NCBI GenBank assembly: GCA_963830725.1
Contig: CAWHNO010000007.1
Coordinates: 62,001 to 126,000, forward strand
DNA: 64,000 bases
Reading direction: 5' to 3'
Source: DASSUW01 sp963830725
GTDB lineage: Bacteria; Actinomycetota; Thermoleophilia; Solirubrobacterales; Solirubrobacteraceae
The notes below the pieces were generated by a model. That model was not told where the DNA came from, did no database searches, and saw only the letters and a program-made list of their open reading frames with translations. Below are positions 9,234-17,831 of this stretch, in pieces (within the stretch, counting starts at the first letter, position 1; each line of letters begins with the position of its first letter). A program made the translations under genes and the position numbers.

Positions 9234-9487
9234 TGCTCGAGGCGCGCGTCCGGACCGCGCACGCGGATGCGTGGGCTGCCGAGGCGGCGCTGCGCAAGGG
9301 TGGGGCGGCGGAGGCGCTGCGCGGCATCCGCGTGATGGCCTCCAGGTCATCCCCACCGGCACCCGCACCCCCAGGCGACGCCACGCGCAGCTCACCATGC
9401 CGGCGCCGACGGTGGCCCGGCGAGCGACCCGATCAGCGGATCATGCCTGCGCCGACCGTGTCGTTCGTGGCTCGTCGACCACGATGA
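9233..9487 (+). CDS. Short frame, possibly a truncated acetyltransferase-like gene
   Basis: The ATG shares one base with the preceding stop (TGATG), which argues for coupled translation. The first 35 residues (MLEARVRTAHADAWAAEAAL then RGIRVMAS) look like the N-terminus of a GNAT-type protein, but the remainder is proline- and arginine-rich and unlike a folded domain. Two near-copies of an 18-base string (around 9399-9416 and 9443-9460) suggest a local rearrangement or consensus error. The frame ends inside the convergent cysN gene. I regard it as a broken or mis-sequenced gene rather than an established protein. Confidence 0.3.
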   Translation: MLEARVRTAHADAWAAEAALRKGGAAEALRGIRVMASRSSPPAPAPPGDATRSSPCRRRRWPGERPDQRIMPAPTVSFVARRPR

Positions 9488-10611
9488 ACGCGCCGGTGGC
9501 GCGGACCCGCTCGTACGGGTCGGGGACCAGCGGCGCGCCGAGGCGCAGGCGGACGCGGCCGATCTCGTTGAGCGCCAGCTCGTCGGCGGGCTCGTTGCCG
9601 AGGGTGGTGACGTCGAGCCGGTGCTCGATCGTGTCGAGCCTGGCGGGCACCGAGCGCGTGGTGTGCTTGATCAGGTAGCGCGCGCCCGGACGCGCCGGCT
9701 CGTCGCCGAGCCAGCACAGCGTGGCCGTCAGCTCGCGCACCGGCTCGGGCGCCTCGGCCGGGCGGGCGAGCAGGTCGCCGCGGCCGACGTCGAGCGCGTC
9801 GGCCAGCGCGACGGCGACCGAGCGGGGGGCGGCGGCGACGTCGCTGCCGTCCTCGAACGCGGTGCATGCGCGTGCGCAGGCCCGAGCGGGCAGCACGACC
9901 AGCTCGTCGCCGACGCGCAGCGTGCCGGCGCCGAGACGGCCGGCGTACCAGCGCGTGCCCTCGGCGCGGATCACGTACTGCACGGGCAGGCGGGCCGGGC
10001 CGTCGGCCACGCCGTTGGCGGCGGGCACCGACTCCAGGTGCTCGAGCAGCGACTGGCCGCCGTACCACGGCATCGCGGTCGAGCGCTCGACCACGTTGTC
10101 GCCGTGCGAGCGCTGAAACCGGGATGAAGCCGACGCCGTGCAGGCCGAGCCGCGACGACCAGTCGAGCACCTCGCGCGCGACGGCGTCGAAGCGCTCCTC
10201 GGCGTAGCCGACGAGGTCCATCTTGTTGACCAGCACGGTCACGTTCGGCACGCCGAGCAGCGCGGCGATCGCCAGGTGGCGGCGCGACTGCTCGGTCATG
10301 CCGCGACGGGCGTCGACGAGCACGAGCGCGAGGTCGGCGGTCGAGGCGCCGGTCGCCATGTTGCGCGTGTACTGCGCGTGGCCGGGGCAGTCGTGCAGCA
10401 CGAAGCGCCGGTTCGGCGTGGCGAAGTGGCGGTAGGCGACGTCGATCGTGATGCCCTGCTCGCGCTCGGCGCGCAGGCCGTCGGTCAGGCGCGCGAGGTC
10501 GGCGGCGGTGCCGATCTCGTCGGCCATCAGCGACTTGGAGTCGTGCAGGAGGCGGCCGATCAGCGTCGACTTGCCGTCGTCGACCGATCCCGCCGTGGCG
10601 ACGCGGAGCAC
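9441..10611 (-). CDS. cysN: Sulfate adenylyltransferase, GTPase subunit (frame break)
   Basis: CysN is the GTPase subunit that drives CysD-catalysed formation of adenosine phosphosulfate from sulfate and ATP. The GTG-started protein has the P-loop GSVDDGKSTLIGRLL, switch regions REQGITIDVAYRHF and DCPGHAQYTRNM, and the NKMD guanine motif. Domains 2-3 follow (VQYVIRAEGTRWYAGRLGAG). Removing one G near 10105 joins PVSAL to HGDNVVERS. It starts in the last codon of cysD (TAGTG). No CysC kinase domain follows, so the product is APS rather than PAPS as far as this gene shows. Confidence 0.93.
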
Positions 10612-11477
10612 TAGAAGTACCCCACCCGCTTGCGGTCCTCCATGGCGGCCTCGCTCACGCGGTCGTCGGCGCGCGTCTCGCCGCGCTCGGTGATCCGCGT
10701 GGCGGCGATCTCCGCGATCACGTCGTCGAGCTCGCGCGCCTGCGAGCGCACCGCGCCCGTGCACGTCATGTCGCCCACCGTGCGGTAGCGGACCGAGGCG
10801 GTGAACGGCGTGTCGCCGTTCATGGGCAGGAACTCCGAGACCGCGTAGAGCATCCCGTCGCGCTCGAAGACCTCGCGCTCGTGGGCGAAGTAGATCGGCG
10901 GCAGCTCGAGACCCTCGACGCGGATGTACTCCCAGACGTCGAGCTCGGTCCAGTTCGACAGCGGGAACACGCGGACGTGCTCGCCCCGCCGCACGCGGCC
11001 GTTGTAGAGGTCCCACAGCTCGGGCCGCTGGCGGCGCGGATCCCACTGCCCGAAGTCGTCGCGGAACGAGAACACCCGCTCCTTGGCGCGCGAGCGTTCC
11101 TCGTCGCGGCGCGCGCCGCCGAAGGCGGCGTCGAACCCGTGCTCCTCGATCGCGTCGAGCAGCGTCGTCGTCTGGAGCTGGTTGCGCGACGGCGCGTCGC
11201 GCACGCGGCCGCGGTCGATCGACTCCTGCACGCTGGCCACCAGCACGTCCGGTACGTGGCGGTCGCGGAACTCGATGACCTCGGGGAAGTTGTGCCCCGT
11301 GTCGACGTGCATGACCGGGAACGGCACCTGGCCCGGCCGGAACGCCTTGCGCGCCAGGTGCAGCAGCACGATCGAGTCCTTGCCGCCGCTGAACAGCAGC
11401 ACGGGCTTCTCGAGCTCGGCCGCCACCTCGCGGATGACGTGGATGGCCTCGGCTTCGAGCTGGTCGAGGTGGTGCAT
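10611..11477 (-). CDS. cysD: Sulfate adenylyltransferase, small subunit
   Basis: CysD is the catalytic PP-loop ATP sulfurylase subunit. The intact 288-residue frame shows the PP-loop SGGKDSIVLLHLA, then MHVDTGHNFPEVIEFRD, FGGARRDEERSRAKER and the C-terminal RYRTVGDMTCTGAV, all typical of CysD. The ATG at 11477 shares a base with the sulfite reductase stop (TGATG), so I prefer it to an in-frame GTG 12 bases upstream. The gene order is reductase, cysD, cysN. An APS or PAPS reductase (cysH) is not present between or beside them in this window. Confidence 0.95.
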   Translation of the reverse strand: MHHLDQLEAEAIHVIREVAAELEKPVLLFSGGKDSIVLLHLARKAFRPGQVPFPVMHVDTGHNFPEVIEFRDRHVPDVLVASVQESIDRGRVRDAPSRNQLQTTTLLDAIEEHGFDAAFGGARRDEERSRAKERVFSFRDDFGQWDPRRQRPELWDLYNGRVRRGEHVRVFPLSNWTELDVWEYIRVEGLELPPIYFAHEREVFERDGMLYAVSEFLPMNGDTPFTASVRYRTVGDMTCTGAVRSQARELDDVIAEIAATRITERGETRADDRVSEAAMEDRKRVGYF

Positions 11478-13274
11478 CAGACCGCGCACTCGCCCTCGCC
11501 GCGGATGACCTGGAACGGGACCTTGCTTGGTCCCAGTCGATGAAGTCGTTCATCGACTCCAGGCCGAACTCGACCGGCATGGCGAGATCGCGGACCGCGT
11601 CCTCGAACTCCTTGGTGCCGACGCGCGCGGCGTAGGCGTTGAACACCTCGCCGTCCTCGCGCTCGGCCTCGTACTTGCGGATCCAGCGCTCCACCGCCTC
11701 GGGCACGCGCTTGGCCGGCAGCCGCACCTTCAGGCGCGCGCCGTAGACGATCTCGCCGCCTTCGTAGTTGCCGCCGATGTGGGCGACATAGGCGGGGATC
11801 GTGTGCTCGCCGACCTTGATCGAGGCGCCGTAGAACCCGATGTTGCCGATGTGGTGCTGGCTGCAGCCGTTGGGGCAGCCCGACATCTTGATGTGGATGC
11901 CGCGCGTCAGCGGATCGGTGATGTTCATCGCCTCGATCCGCTCCGATACGGCGCGGTTGAGCCCCATCGAGCTGGTGATGCCGAGCTTGCAGCGAGTCGG
12001 TGCCCGGGCAGGAGACGACGTCGTTGACCTGATCGGCTCCCGCTGTCGCCGAGGCCGAGCTCGGCCAGGCGGCGCCAGACGTCGTAGAGCGCCTCGTCGC
12101 GCACCCAGCGCAGCACGAGGTTCTGGTGCACGGTGGTGCGGGCGTAGCCGCCCGAGAACTCGCGCATGATCGCGGCCAGGCCGCGGAACTGCTCGGGCGT
12201 CAGGTCGCCGCGCTCGACCTTGACCTGGACGGCCAGAAGCCCTGCTGGCGCTGCGGCCTCGACGTTCGCCGTCGCGGAAGCGCAGGAACTCGGCGCCGTC
12301 GCCGTTGGGCGAGCCGTACGAGTGCGGCTTCTCGGGCGCGTTGGCCTCCTCGTCGTGCAGGAAGAGGCGCGGCCTGGGGGTCGAAGTCGCGCTCGGCGAC
12401 CCAGTCGCCCTTGAGCTCCTCCTCGACCATCGCGCGCACCTCTTCGATGCCGACCTTGTCGACCAGCACCTTGATCCGGGCGCGGGCGCGGTTGACGCGC
12501 AGCCAGTCCTGGCGGTCGAAGATGCGCAGGACGGCCTCGGTGTACTTGAGGTACTCGCCGTCGTCGGCGCGCACGAAGTCGATCAGCGTGGGCGCGATCC
12601 GCGGCATGATCGACGTGCCGCCGCCGATCCGCATCTCGAAGCCCTTGACGCCGTCGCGCTCACGGGCGATGAAGGCGACGTCGTGGATGCCGGTCAGCGC
12701 GCGGTCGGTGTCGGAGCCCGTGAACGCGGTCTTGACCTTGCGCGGCATCAGCTGGGTCGTGGGGTGGCGCACGAAGTAGCGCACGTACGCGCCCGCGTAG
12801 GGCGTGGGGTCGAAGAGCTCGTCGTGGCAGACGCCGGCCCACGGGTCGGCGGTCACGTTGCGGACCGTGTTGCCGCAGCCCTCGCGGCTGGAGAGCCCGG
12901 CGTCGGAGATCTCGCGGATCAGCGCGGCCGCGTCCCGCAGCGGGACGTGGTGCATCTGGATGTTCTGCCGCGTGGTGATGTGCCCCTTGTTGAGCGGCGC
13001 GTACTTCTCGACCACGTCGGCGAACGTCTCCATCTGCTCCGGCGTGACGCCGCCCGAACGGCAGCTTGACGCGGATCATCTGGACGTCGGCCTGGCGCTG
13101 GCCGTAGACGCCCTGCTTCAGGCGGAAGCCGATGAACTCGGTCTCCTCCGTCTCGCCGTCGAGGAACTTCTCCGCCTCGTTGTCGAAGTCGTCGAACTCG
13201 CGCTGGAGGATCGGGATGATGTGACCCGGAACGTCCTCGCGGACCTCCGGGTTCTCGAGGGAGCCCTGGCGCAT
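11477..13274 (-). CDS. Ferredoxin-dependent sulfite/nitrite reductase, siroheme protein (multiple frame breaks)
   Basis: Reduces sulfite to sulfide (or nitrite to ammonia) with six electrons at a siroheme-4Fe4S centre. Domain order is intact: N-terminal ferredoxin-like half (KGHITTRQNIQMHHV; SSREGCGNTVRNVTADP), then a second half-repeat ending in the cluster/siroheme motif KMSGCPNGCSQHHIGNIGF, with an earlier VVSCPGTDSCKLG. At least six breaks are visible, near 13056, 12380, 12270, 12245, 12040, 11997 and 11529; most need one G removed, at least one needs a base added. The C-terminus (KVPFQVIRGEGECAV) overlaps cysD, so sulfite is the likely substrate. So many breaks would normally mean a pseudogene, but nearby genes show the same error type. 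Confidence 0.88.
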
Positions 13275-13308
13275 CACGCCAAAGTACCAAATCCAGATCC
13301 GAATCCAA
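13275..13308 (-). promoter_or_regulatory. Promoter of the sulfate assimilation operon
   Basis: This short stretch is unusually AT-rich for the window. On the minus strand TTGGAT (13303-13308), 16 bases, then TACTTT (13281-13286) resemble -35 and -10 boxes. TACTTT ends 6 bases before the ATG (3 before an in-frame GTG), so the transcript is probably leaderless. CCAAAT (13287-13292) and ATTTGG (13311-13316) form an inverted repeat across it and may be an operator. Confidence 0.5.
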
Positions 13309-13321
13309 GTATTTGGACCTG

Positions 13322-13546
13322 TTAAGGGGTCAGACCCATTAGCCAAGCTACCAGGGGTCTGACCCGCGGCTCGCGGTCGACGGCCTCGCGCCGCGCGGCC
13401 TCGACCCACGGGCTCGGCGGCGGCTCGGGCGCGGGCGGCGGCGCGGTGTCGCGCAGGAACTGCTCGACGGCCGCCATCACGGCGGCGGCCTCCTCGGGCG
13501 TCGCGCTCGAGCCGCGCAGCTCCAGCCGGGGCCGGCGATTGACCAC
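13322..13546 (-). CDS. Acyl-CoA carboxylase epsilon subunit
   Basis: A small actinobacterial carboxylase accessory subunit that binds and stabilises the carboxyltransferase. The 74-residue product shows the family pattern: a short beta segment RRPRLELRG, then SSATPEEAAAVMAAVEQFL, a proline-rich linker, and the conserved SPWVEAARREAV tail. The GTG at 13546 is preferred because TATCGT (13554-13559) ends 7 bases before it; an earlier in-frame GTG exists at 13555. It is divergent from, not fused to, the carboxyltransferase 500 bases away. The last codons run into a palindromic repeat (13326-13365), so the natural C-terminus may have been altered. Confidence 0.75.
   Translation of the reverse strand: MVNRRPRLELRGSSATPEEAAAVMAAVEQFLRDTAPPPAPEPPPSPWVEAARREAVDREPRVRPLVAWLMGLTP
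13326..13365. repeat. REP-like inverted repeat with GGGTC-A/T-GACCC arms
   Basis: Two 12-base copies, ggggtcagaccc (13326-13337) and ggggtctgaccc (13354-13365), pair as an 11-bp perfect inverted repeat around 17 bases. Each arm is itself a palindrome. Such elements are known from REP/RAYT families, and a hairpin here would also act as a terminator for the epsilon subunit gene. No second copy was seen in the window. Confidence 0.5.
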
Positions 13547-13645
13547 GGCGCGCACGATAGCGGCGACCGTCCGGTCGGACAGTTCCGCGCGCGGACGGTG
13601 TCATGACATGGGCACGCGCTGTCGAGCCTCGAAGGAGGAGCCGAG
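13547..13645. promoter_or_regulatory. Divergent control region: carboxylase epsilon / NTF2-like gene
   Basis: On the minus strand TATCGT (13554-13559) is a likely -10 for the epsilon subunit. The gap also holds nested inverted repeats GACCG-TC-CGGTC (13565-13576) and GTCCG-GT-CGGAC (13569-13580), and a perfect palindrome TGTCATGACA (13599-13608). A strong ribosome site, gaaggaggag, sits just before the ATG at 13646. The palindromes would suit a dimeric repressor, which is inference. Confidence 0.4.
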
Positions 13646-14014
13646 ATGACCACGCAGGAGGCCGTCGCCCGCTACTACGACGCCTGGCAGACGAAGCGGG
13701 GCGACTTCAGCGACGTCCCACTGGCCGCGGACTTCGAGTTCGCGGGTCCGGTGGCGAGCTTCGACAGCGCCGAGGGCTACCGCGCCATGGCGCGCGACGC
13801 CGGCGCGGCGGTGACGAGCTTCGTCGTGCGGAGGCAGTTCGCGCGACGGTCGACACCGTGTGCTCGATCATCGACTGGGAGATGGCGATTCCCGGAACCG
13901 GGAGGATGACCGCCGCGGAGCTCCTGGAGGTCGAGGACGGCGGTGATCGTGCGCGGCGAGCTGATCTACGACGGCGAGCCGCTGCGGCGGGCGATGGCAC
14001 GATCCGAGACGTGA
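13646..14014 (+). CDS. SnoaL/NTF2-like protein (two frame breaks)
   Basis: A small cone-shaped alpha+beta fold protein. It begins MTTQEAVARYYDAWQTKRGDF, followed by ADFEFAGPVASFDSAEGYRAM, the usual helix-then-sheet start of this family. After a break near 13840 it continues DTVCSIIDWEMAIPGTG and MTAAELLEVEDG, and after a second near 13945 it ends VIVRGELIYDGEPLRRAM. About 122 residues. Many such proteins are orphan isomerase-like or ligand-binding proteins; no catalytic His/Asp pair can be assigned with confidence. It has its own strong Shine-Dalgarno site and lies between two carboxylase subunit genes without evident functional link. Confidence 0.7.
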
Positions 14015-14045
14015 GAGTCGCCGTGGCCTTACCATCGCGGTCGCG

Positions 14046-15615
14046 ATGCGCCGCAAGAGCCCCGAGACCTACGAGGAGAAGCTCGCGCAGCTGAACGAGC
14101 TGCGCGACGCGATGGTCCACCACGCCTCCGAGAAGGCGGTCGAGAAGCAGCACGCCAAGGGCAAGTACACGGCGCGCGAGCGGATCGAGAAGCTGCTCGA
14201 CCCGGGCTCCTTCCACGAGCTCGACACCTACGTCCGCCACCGCACGACCGACTTCGAGATGGACAAGAACCGGCCGTGGGGCGACGCGGTGGTGACCGGG
14301 CACGGCACGATCGAGGGCCGCCGTGTCTGCGTCTTCTCGCAGGACTTCACCGTCTTCGGCGGCTCGCTCGGCGAGGTCATGGCCGAGAAGATGTGCAAGA
14401 TCATGGACCTGGCGGCCAGGATCGGCTGCCCGGTGATCGGGATCAACGACTCCGGCGGCGCGCGCATCCAGGAGGGCGTCGTGTCGCTCGGCGCCTACGG
14501 CGACGTCTTCCTGCGCAACGTGCGCAGCTCCGGCGTGATCCCGCAGATCTCCCTGGTGATGGGCCCGTGCGCCGGCGGCGCGGTCTACTCGCCCGCCATC
14601 ACGGACTTCATCTTCATGGTCAAGGAGACCTCGCACATGTTCATCACCGGCCCCGACGTGATCAAGACGGTCACGGGCGAGGAGGTCGAGTTCGAGGAGC
14701 TCGGCGGGGCGATGTCGCACAACTCCAAGTCGGGCGTCGCCCACTTCGCCGCCGACGACGAGGACGCGTGCCTGGAGGACGCGCGCTACCTGCTGTCGTT
14801 CCTGCCGCAGAACAACCTCGAGACGCCGCCGCGGGTGGCCCCGTCCGACGACCCGTTCCGGATGGACGCCGAGCTCGACTCGGTCGTGCCGGACAACCCG
14901 AACAAGCCCTACGACATGCGCGACGTCGTCCGCTACGTGGTCGACGACGGCGAGTTCTTCGAGGTCCACGAGCACTACGCGAAGAACATCGTGTGCGGCT
15001 TCAGCCGCCTGAACGGCGTGGACCGTGGGCGTGGTCGGCAACCAGCCCGCGGCGCTCGCCGGCGTGCTCGACATCGACGCGTCCGCGAAGGCCGCCCGCT
15101 TCGTCCGCACCTGCGACGCCTTCAACATCCCGCTGCTGACCTTCGTCGACGTCCCCGGCTTCCTGCCCGGCACCTCACAGGAGTGGGGCGGCATCATCCG
15201 CCACGGCGCCAAGCTGCTCTACGCCTACGCCGAGGCCACCGTGCCGAAGGTCACCGTGATCACGCGCAAGGCCTACGGCGGGGCCTACGACGTCATGGCC
15301 TCCAAGCACCTGGCGGCCGACTTCAACTTCGCCTGGCCGACCGCCGAGATCGCGGTCATGGGGCCGGAGGGGGCGGTCAACATCATCCACCGGCGCGACA
15401 TCACGACCTCACCGACGCCGGACGAGCGGCGGCAGAAGCTGATCGACGACTACAAGGCCCGCTTCGCGAACCCGTACTCGGCCGCCGAGCGCGGCTACGT
15501 CGACGACGTCCTGATCCCGCACGAGACGCGCCCGAAGGTGATCACGGCGCTGGAGACGCTGGCCACCAAGCGCGAGCCCGGCCCGAAGCGCAAGCACGGC
15601 AACATCCCGCTCTGA
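14046..15615 (+). CDS. Acyl-CoA carboxylase carboxyltransferase (beta) subunit (frame break)
   Basis: Transfers the carboxyl group from biotin to acetyl- or propionyl-CoA. The chain of about 522 residues has two crotonase-like halves. The N-half contains KGKYTARERIEKLLDPGSF, VFSQDFTVFGGSLGE, GGARIQEGV and GPCAGGAVYSPA. The C-half has FVDVPGFLPGTSQEWGGIIR, TVITRKAYGGAYDVM and the end KRKHGNIPL. It matches PccB/AccD5-type enzymes. One extra G near 15022 separates NGV from TVGVVGNQPAAL. TACCAT (14030-14035) ends 10 bases before the ATG. Probable partners are the biotin carboxylase at 6876-8623 and the epsilon subunit at 13322-13546. Confidence 0.93.
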
Positions 15616-15623
15616 GAGCGGCG

Positions 15624-16051
15624 CTACGCCCGCTCGACGATCACGACCGAGAGGTCTCTGGCCGCCTCGCCCGCATACGTCGCGTACTTCGGAAAGACAC
15701 CGAGCATCAGCTCCCACAGACGCGGTCGCTCGCCCTGACCAGCGGGCCGGGCGAGGCGGGGAAGGTCTCCGACCGCACCTGCACGACGACCGCGGGGCTA
15801 GCCAGCAGATTCAGGTACCAGGCCGGCTCGCCGCCTCCATCGGTCGGAGTCGCCACGAGGACGTAGCGGTCGCCGTCGCGCCCGTAGTAGAGGGCGGTTC
15901 GCCGGAGCCTGCCGGTGCGCCGGCCACGGGTCGTGAGCAGCAGCGCGGCGCGGCCGTTGAACCTGTGCCCGCGCCTCCCGCCGCTCTCGACGTACCGGCG
16001 GACATGCTCGGCGACCCAGCCCGTCGGGTTGTCGAAGATCTCGTCGTGCAC
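15624..16051 (-). CDS. Deazaflavin-dependent nitroreductase family protein (frame break)
   Basis: A Ddn-like split-barrel protein; relatives use F420H2 to reduce quinones or nitro compounds. The GTG-started frame reads MHDEIFDNPTGWVAEHVR, then LLLTTRGRRTGRLRRTALYY and EPAWYLNLLASPAVVVQVRS, the conserved core. Dropping a base near 15760 lets it end ERPRLWELMLGVFPKYATYA and VVIVERA. Length about 142 residues, normal for the family. It starts just after the stop of the upstream alpha/beta hydrolase, so the two form an operon. Whether it uses F420 or FMN cannot be told from the sequence alone. Confidence 0.85.
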
Positions 16052-16055
16052 CAGC

Positions 16056-16798
16056 TCATCCCGCGAAGCTCGCGATCGCCGCCGCCCAGCGCGGGCCGGC
16101 GCGCTCGATGACGTCGTTGTGGGCGACGCCGGGGAACACGACCATCTCCTTCGGGCACGTGGCGGCCTCGAACAGCGCCTCGCCGAACATCAGCGGCACG
16201 AGCTCGTCGCGGTCGCCGTGCAGCACCAGCAGCCGGCCGCGGAGGCCGGGGATGAGCCGCAGGCTCGGATAGGCGTCGGGGACGACCGCCCGCGGGATCA
16301 GCGGGTAGTGCAGGCGCGCCATGTCGCGGATGCTCGTGAACGTCGACTGCAGCACCAGGCCTGCAGGGGGCGAGTCGATCGCGAGCGCGAGCGCGACGGC
16401 TCCGCCGAGCGACTCGCCGACGTAGACCACGCGCTCCGGGTCGACCCCGGGGTGGCGCAGCAGGGCGGCGCGGGCAGCGGCCGCGTCGCGCTGGGTGCCC
16501 GGCTCGCTGGGTCGCCCGCTGCTCCGGCCGTACCCGCGGTAGTCGAACGCGAGCACGTCCAGGCCCGCCGCCGCGAGCAGCTCGACGTGCGGCACGCGGT
16601 CGCCGATGTTGCCGGCGTTGCCGTGGAGGAAGAGGACGTGGCCGACGGGCGGCGACGTCGCCGGAACCCACCAGCCGTGGAGCCGCTCGCCGTCATCGGT
16701 CTCGACCGCGACGTCCGAGTACGGGACGCCGGGCGTCAGCGCGAGCGTACGGCTGGGGAAGTACAGCAGCGAGTGCAGCAGTGGGCGGATGGCAACAT
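16056..16798 (-). CDS. Alpha/beta hydrolase (start uncertain)
   Basis: A serine hydrolase of the BAAT/FrsA-like branch. It carries HVLFLHGNAGNIGDR (oxyanion strand), FDYRGYGRSSG, the nucleophile elbow VYVGESLGGA, LVLHGDRDELVP (acid) and FPGVAHNDVIE (His). Upstream of the clear start of homology the frame continues LLYFPSRTLALTPGVPYSDV but reaches no usual start codon. A strong AGGAGG abuts an ATG at 16798 in another frame, so an early indel probably hides the true start. The core domain is intact and all triad residues are present. Substrate unknown. Confidence 0.82.
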
Positions 16799-16804
16799 CC
16801 TCCT

Positions 16805-16945
16805 ATGACCTCGAGCATCGTCACCGGCGTCGATTTCGTCTCGATCCCGACGCGCGACCGCGAACGCTCCTGCGCCTTCTACGGGGAGACCGACCCCGAC
16901 GGGAACGCGCCGATGCTCCACCACCACGCTACGCGCCGCGCGACC
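16805..16945 (+). pseudogene. VOC/glyoxalase gene remnant with internal deletion
   Basis: The frame starts like a VOC protein (MTSSIVTGVDFVSIPTRD then ERSCAFYGE) but jumps at once to the end of that family (DPDGNAPMLHHH). An extra base then separates it from RYAPRD. About 80 middle residues that should hold the remaining beta-alpha-beta modules and metal ligands are absent. The tail overlaps the end of the convergent OsmC gene. Either a real deletion between short GGGGAGAC-like matches or a collapsed assembly would produce this. As it stands it cannot fold as a glyoxalase. Confidence 0.65.
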
Positions 16946-17444
16946 GAGCCACGACCTCGGTCGTCACCGCGACCTCGCGCGCGATGGCATCGCCGACCGC
17001 CGAGCGCGACTCGGCTCGCTCGACCAGCGCGCGCAGCTGGTCTTCGGTCGCGTCGCCCGCCAGCTCGATCCGGACCCGGACCTCGAGCGGGCCTGGCGGC
17101 ACGGGGTCGCCGACGCCGAGCACGCCGCGGCTGTCCGACACGCTCTCCACGGTCACGCTGAGGTCGCTGAGCTCGATGCCCGCCCGCGCCGCCTCGATCG
17201 CGATGATCGTCGCGTCGCACGACGCGAGCGCGGCGCGCATCAGCCAGCCGGGCGAGGGCGCGGAGCCGCCGCCGCCGAGCGCGGTCGCCATGTCGGTGCT
17301 CACCTCGCCGCTGGGCCCTGTCACGCGGAACCGGAGCCCGTCCACCCGGACGGCGGTCGCCGGCGGGTCGGCCCCGGCCCCGGCTTCGGGGTGCTCGGCG
17401 AGGTAGCCGGCTGTGGTCTCGAGGGCGCTGCGGATCGACTCCAT
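16929..17444 (-). CDS. OsmC-family protein with only one conserved cysteine
   Basis: OsmC/Ohr proteins are thiol peroxidases that usually use two cysteines. This 171-residue intact frame has the N-terminal beta domain (FRVTGPSGEVSTDMATAL), a GGxxxAPSPGWLM helix lead-in and the first cysteine in RAALASCDATIIAIEAARAG. The second helix, where most relatives have Cys, reads ERAESRSAVGDAIAREV and has none. It may therefore not be a two-Cys peroxidase. GACAAT (17451-17456) ends 6 bases before the ATG, so it has its own, probably leaderless, promoter downstream of the methyltransferase gene. Confidence 0.85.
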   Translation of the reverse strand: MESIRSALETTAGYLAEHPEAGAGADPPATAVRVDGLRFRVTGPSGEVSTDMATALGGGGSAPSPGWLMRAALASCDATIIAIEAARAGIELSDLSVTVESVSDSRGVLGVGDPVPPGPLEVRVRIELAGDATEDQLRALVERAESRSAVGDAIAREVAVTTEVVARSRGA

Positions 17445-17459
17445 CCGGGCATTGTCGCC

Positions 17460-17831
17460 TCAGTCGTACTCCGTGACGAGCCTGCCACCGGGCGCGAGCC
17501 AGGGCTCGACGAGTGCGCGGGCCCGTTCGGGCTCGCGGTGGAAGAGCCCGACGCGCACGGCGAAGACCTTGTCGAAGCGGCGGTCGCCGAGCTCGAGCTC
17601 CTCCAGCGCGGCGACCAGGAACTCGGCCGTGCCCGCCTCCACGTATGCCGCGTTCCGCCGCGCCGCGGCCTCGATCATCTTCGGCGACCGGTCGATCGCG
17701 GTCAGCCGCCCGCCGTCGAGCCGCTCGCACACCAGCGTGGCCGCCACGCCGTGGCCGCAGCCGATCTCGAGCACGCGGTCGCCGGGGCGTAGGTCGAGGC
17801 GGTCGACCACGCGCCGCAGGCGCTCGCTCAC
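17460..17831 (-). CDS. Class I SAM-dependent methyltransferase, short
   Basis: A 123-residue Rossmann-type methyltransferase. The SAM-binding motif I is DRVLEIGCGHGVAATL, motif II is LTAIDRSPKMIEAAARR, and a later segment reads FDKVFAVRVGLFHRE. The GTG overlaps the stop of the upstream split-barrel gene (GTGA). It stops soon after PWLAPGGRLVTEYD, so it lacks the usual last strands of the fold and may be a minimal or truncated member. No substrate can be assigned. Confidence 0.78.
   Translation of the reverse strand: MSERLRRVVDRLDLRPGDRVLEIGCGHGVAATLVCERLDGGRLTAIDRSPKMIEAAARRNAAYVEAGTAEFLVAALEELELGDRRFDKVFAVRVGLFHREPERARALVEPWLAPGGRLVTEYD

Noticed and set aside
11477..13274. Calling sulfite reductase a pseudogene because of its many breaks
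   Set aside because: Breaks are the same one-base type seen in sucD, selA and others, and all conserved motifs remain. A consensus error is more economical.
13646..13909. Independent 87-residue protein
   Set aside because: Its last residues are out of frame; the continuation in other frames completes an NTF2-like domain.
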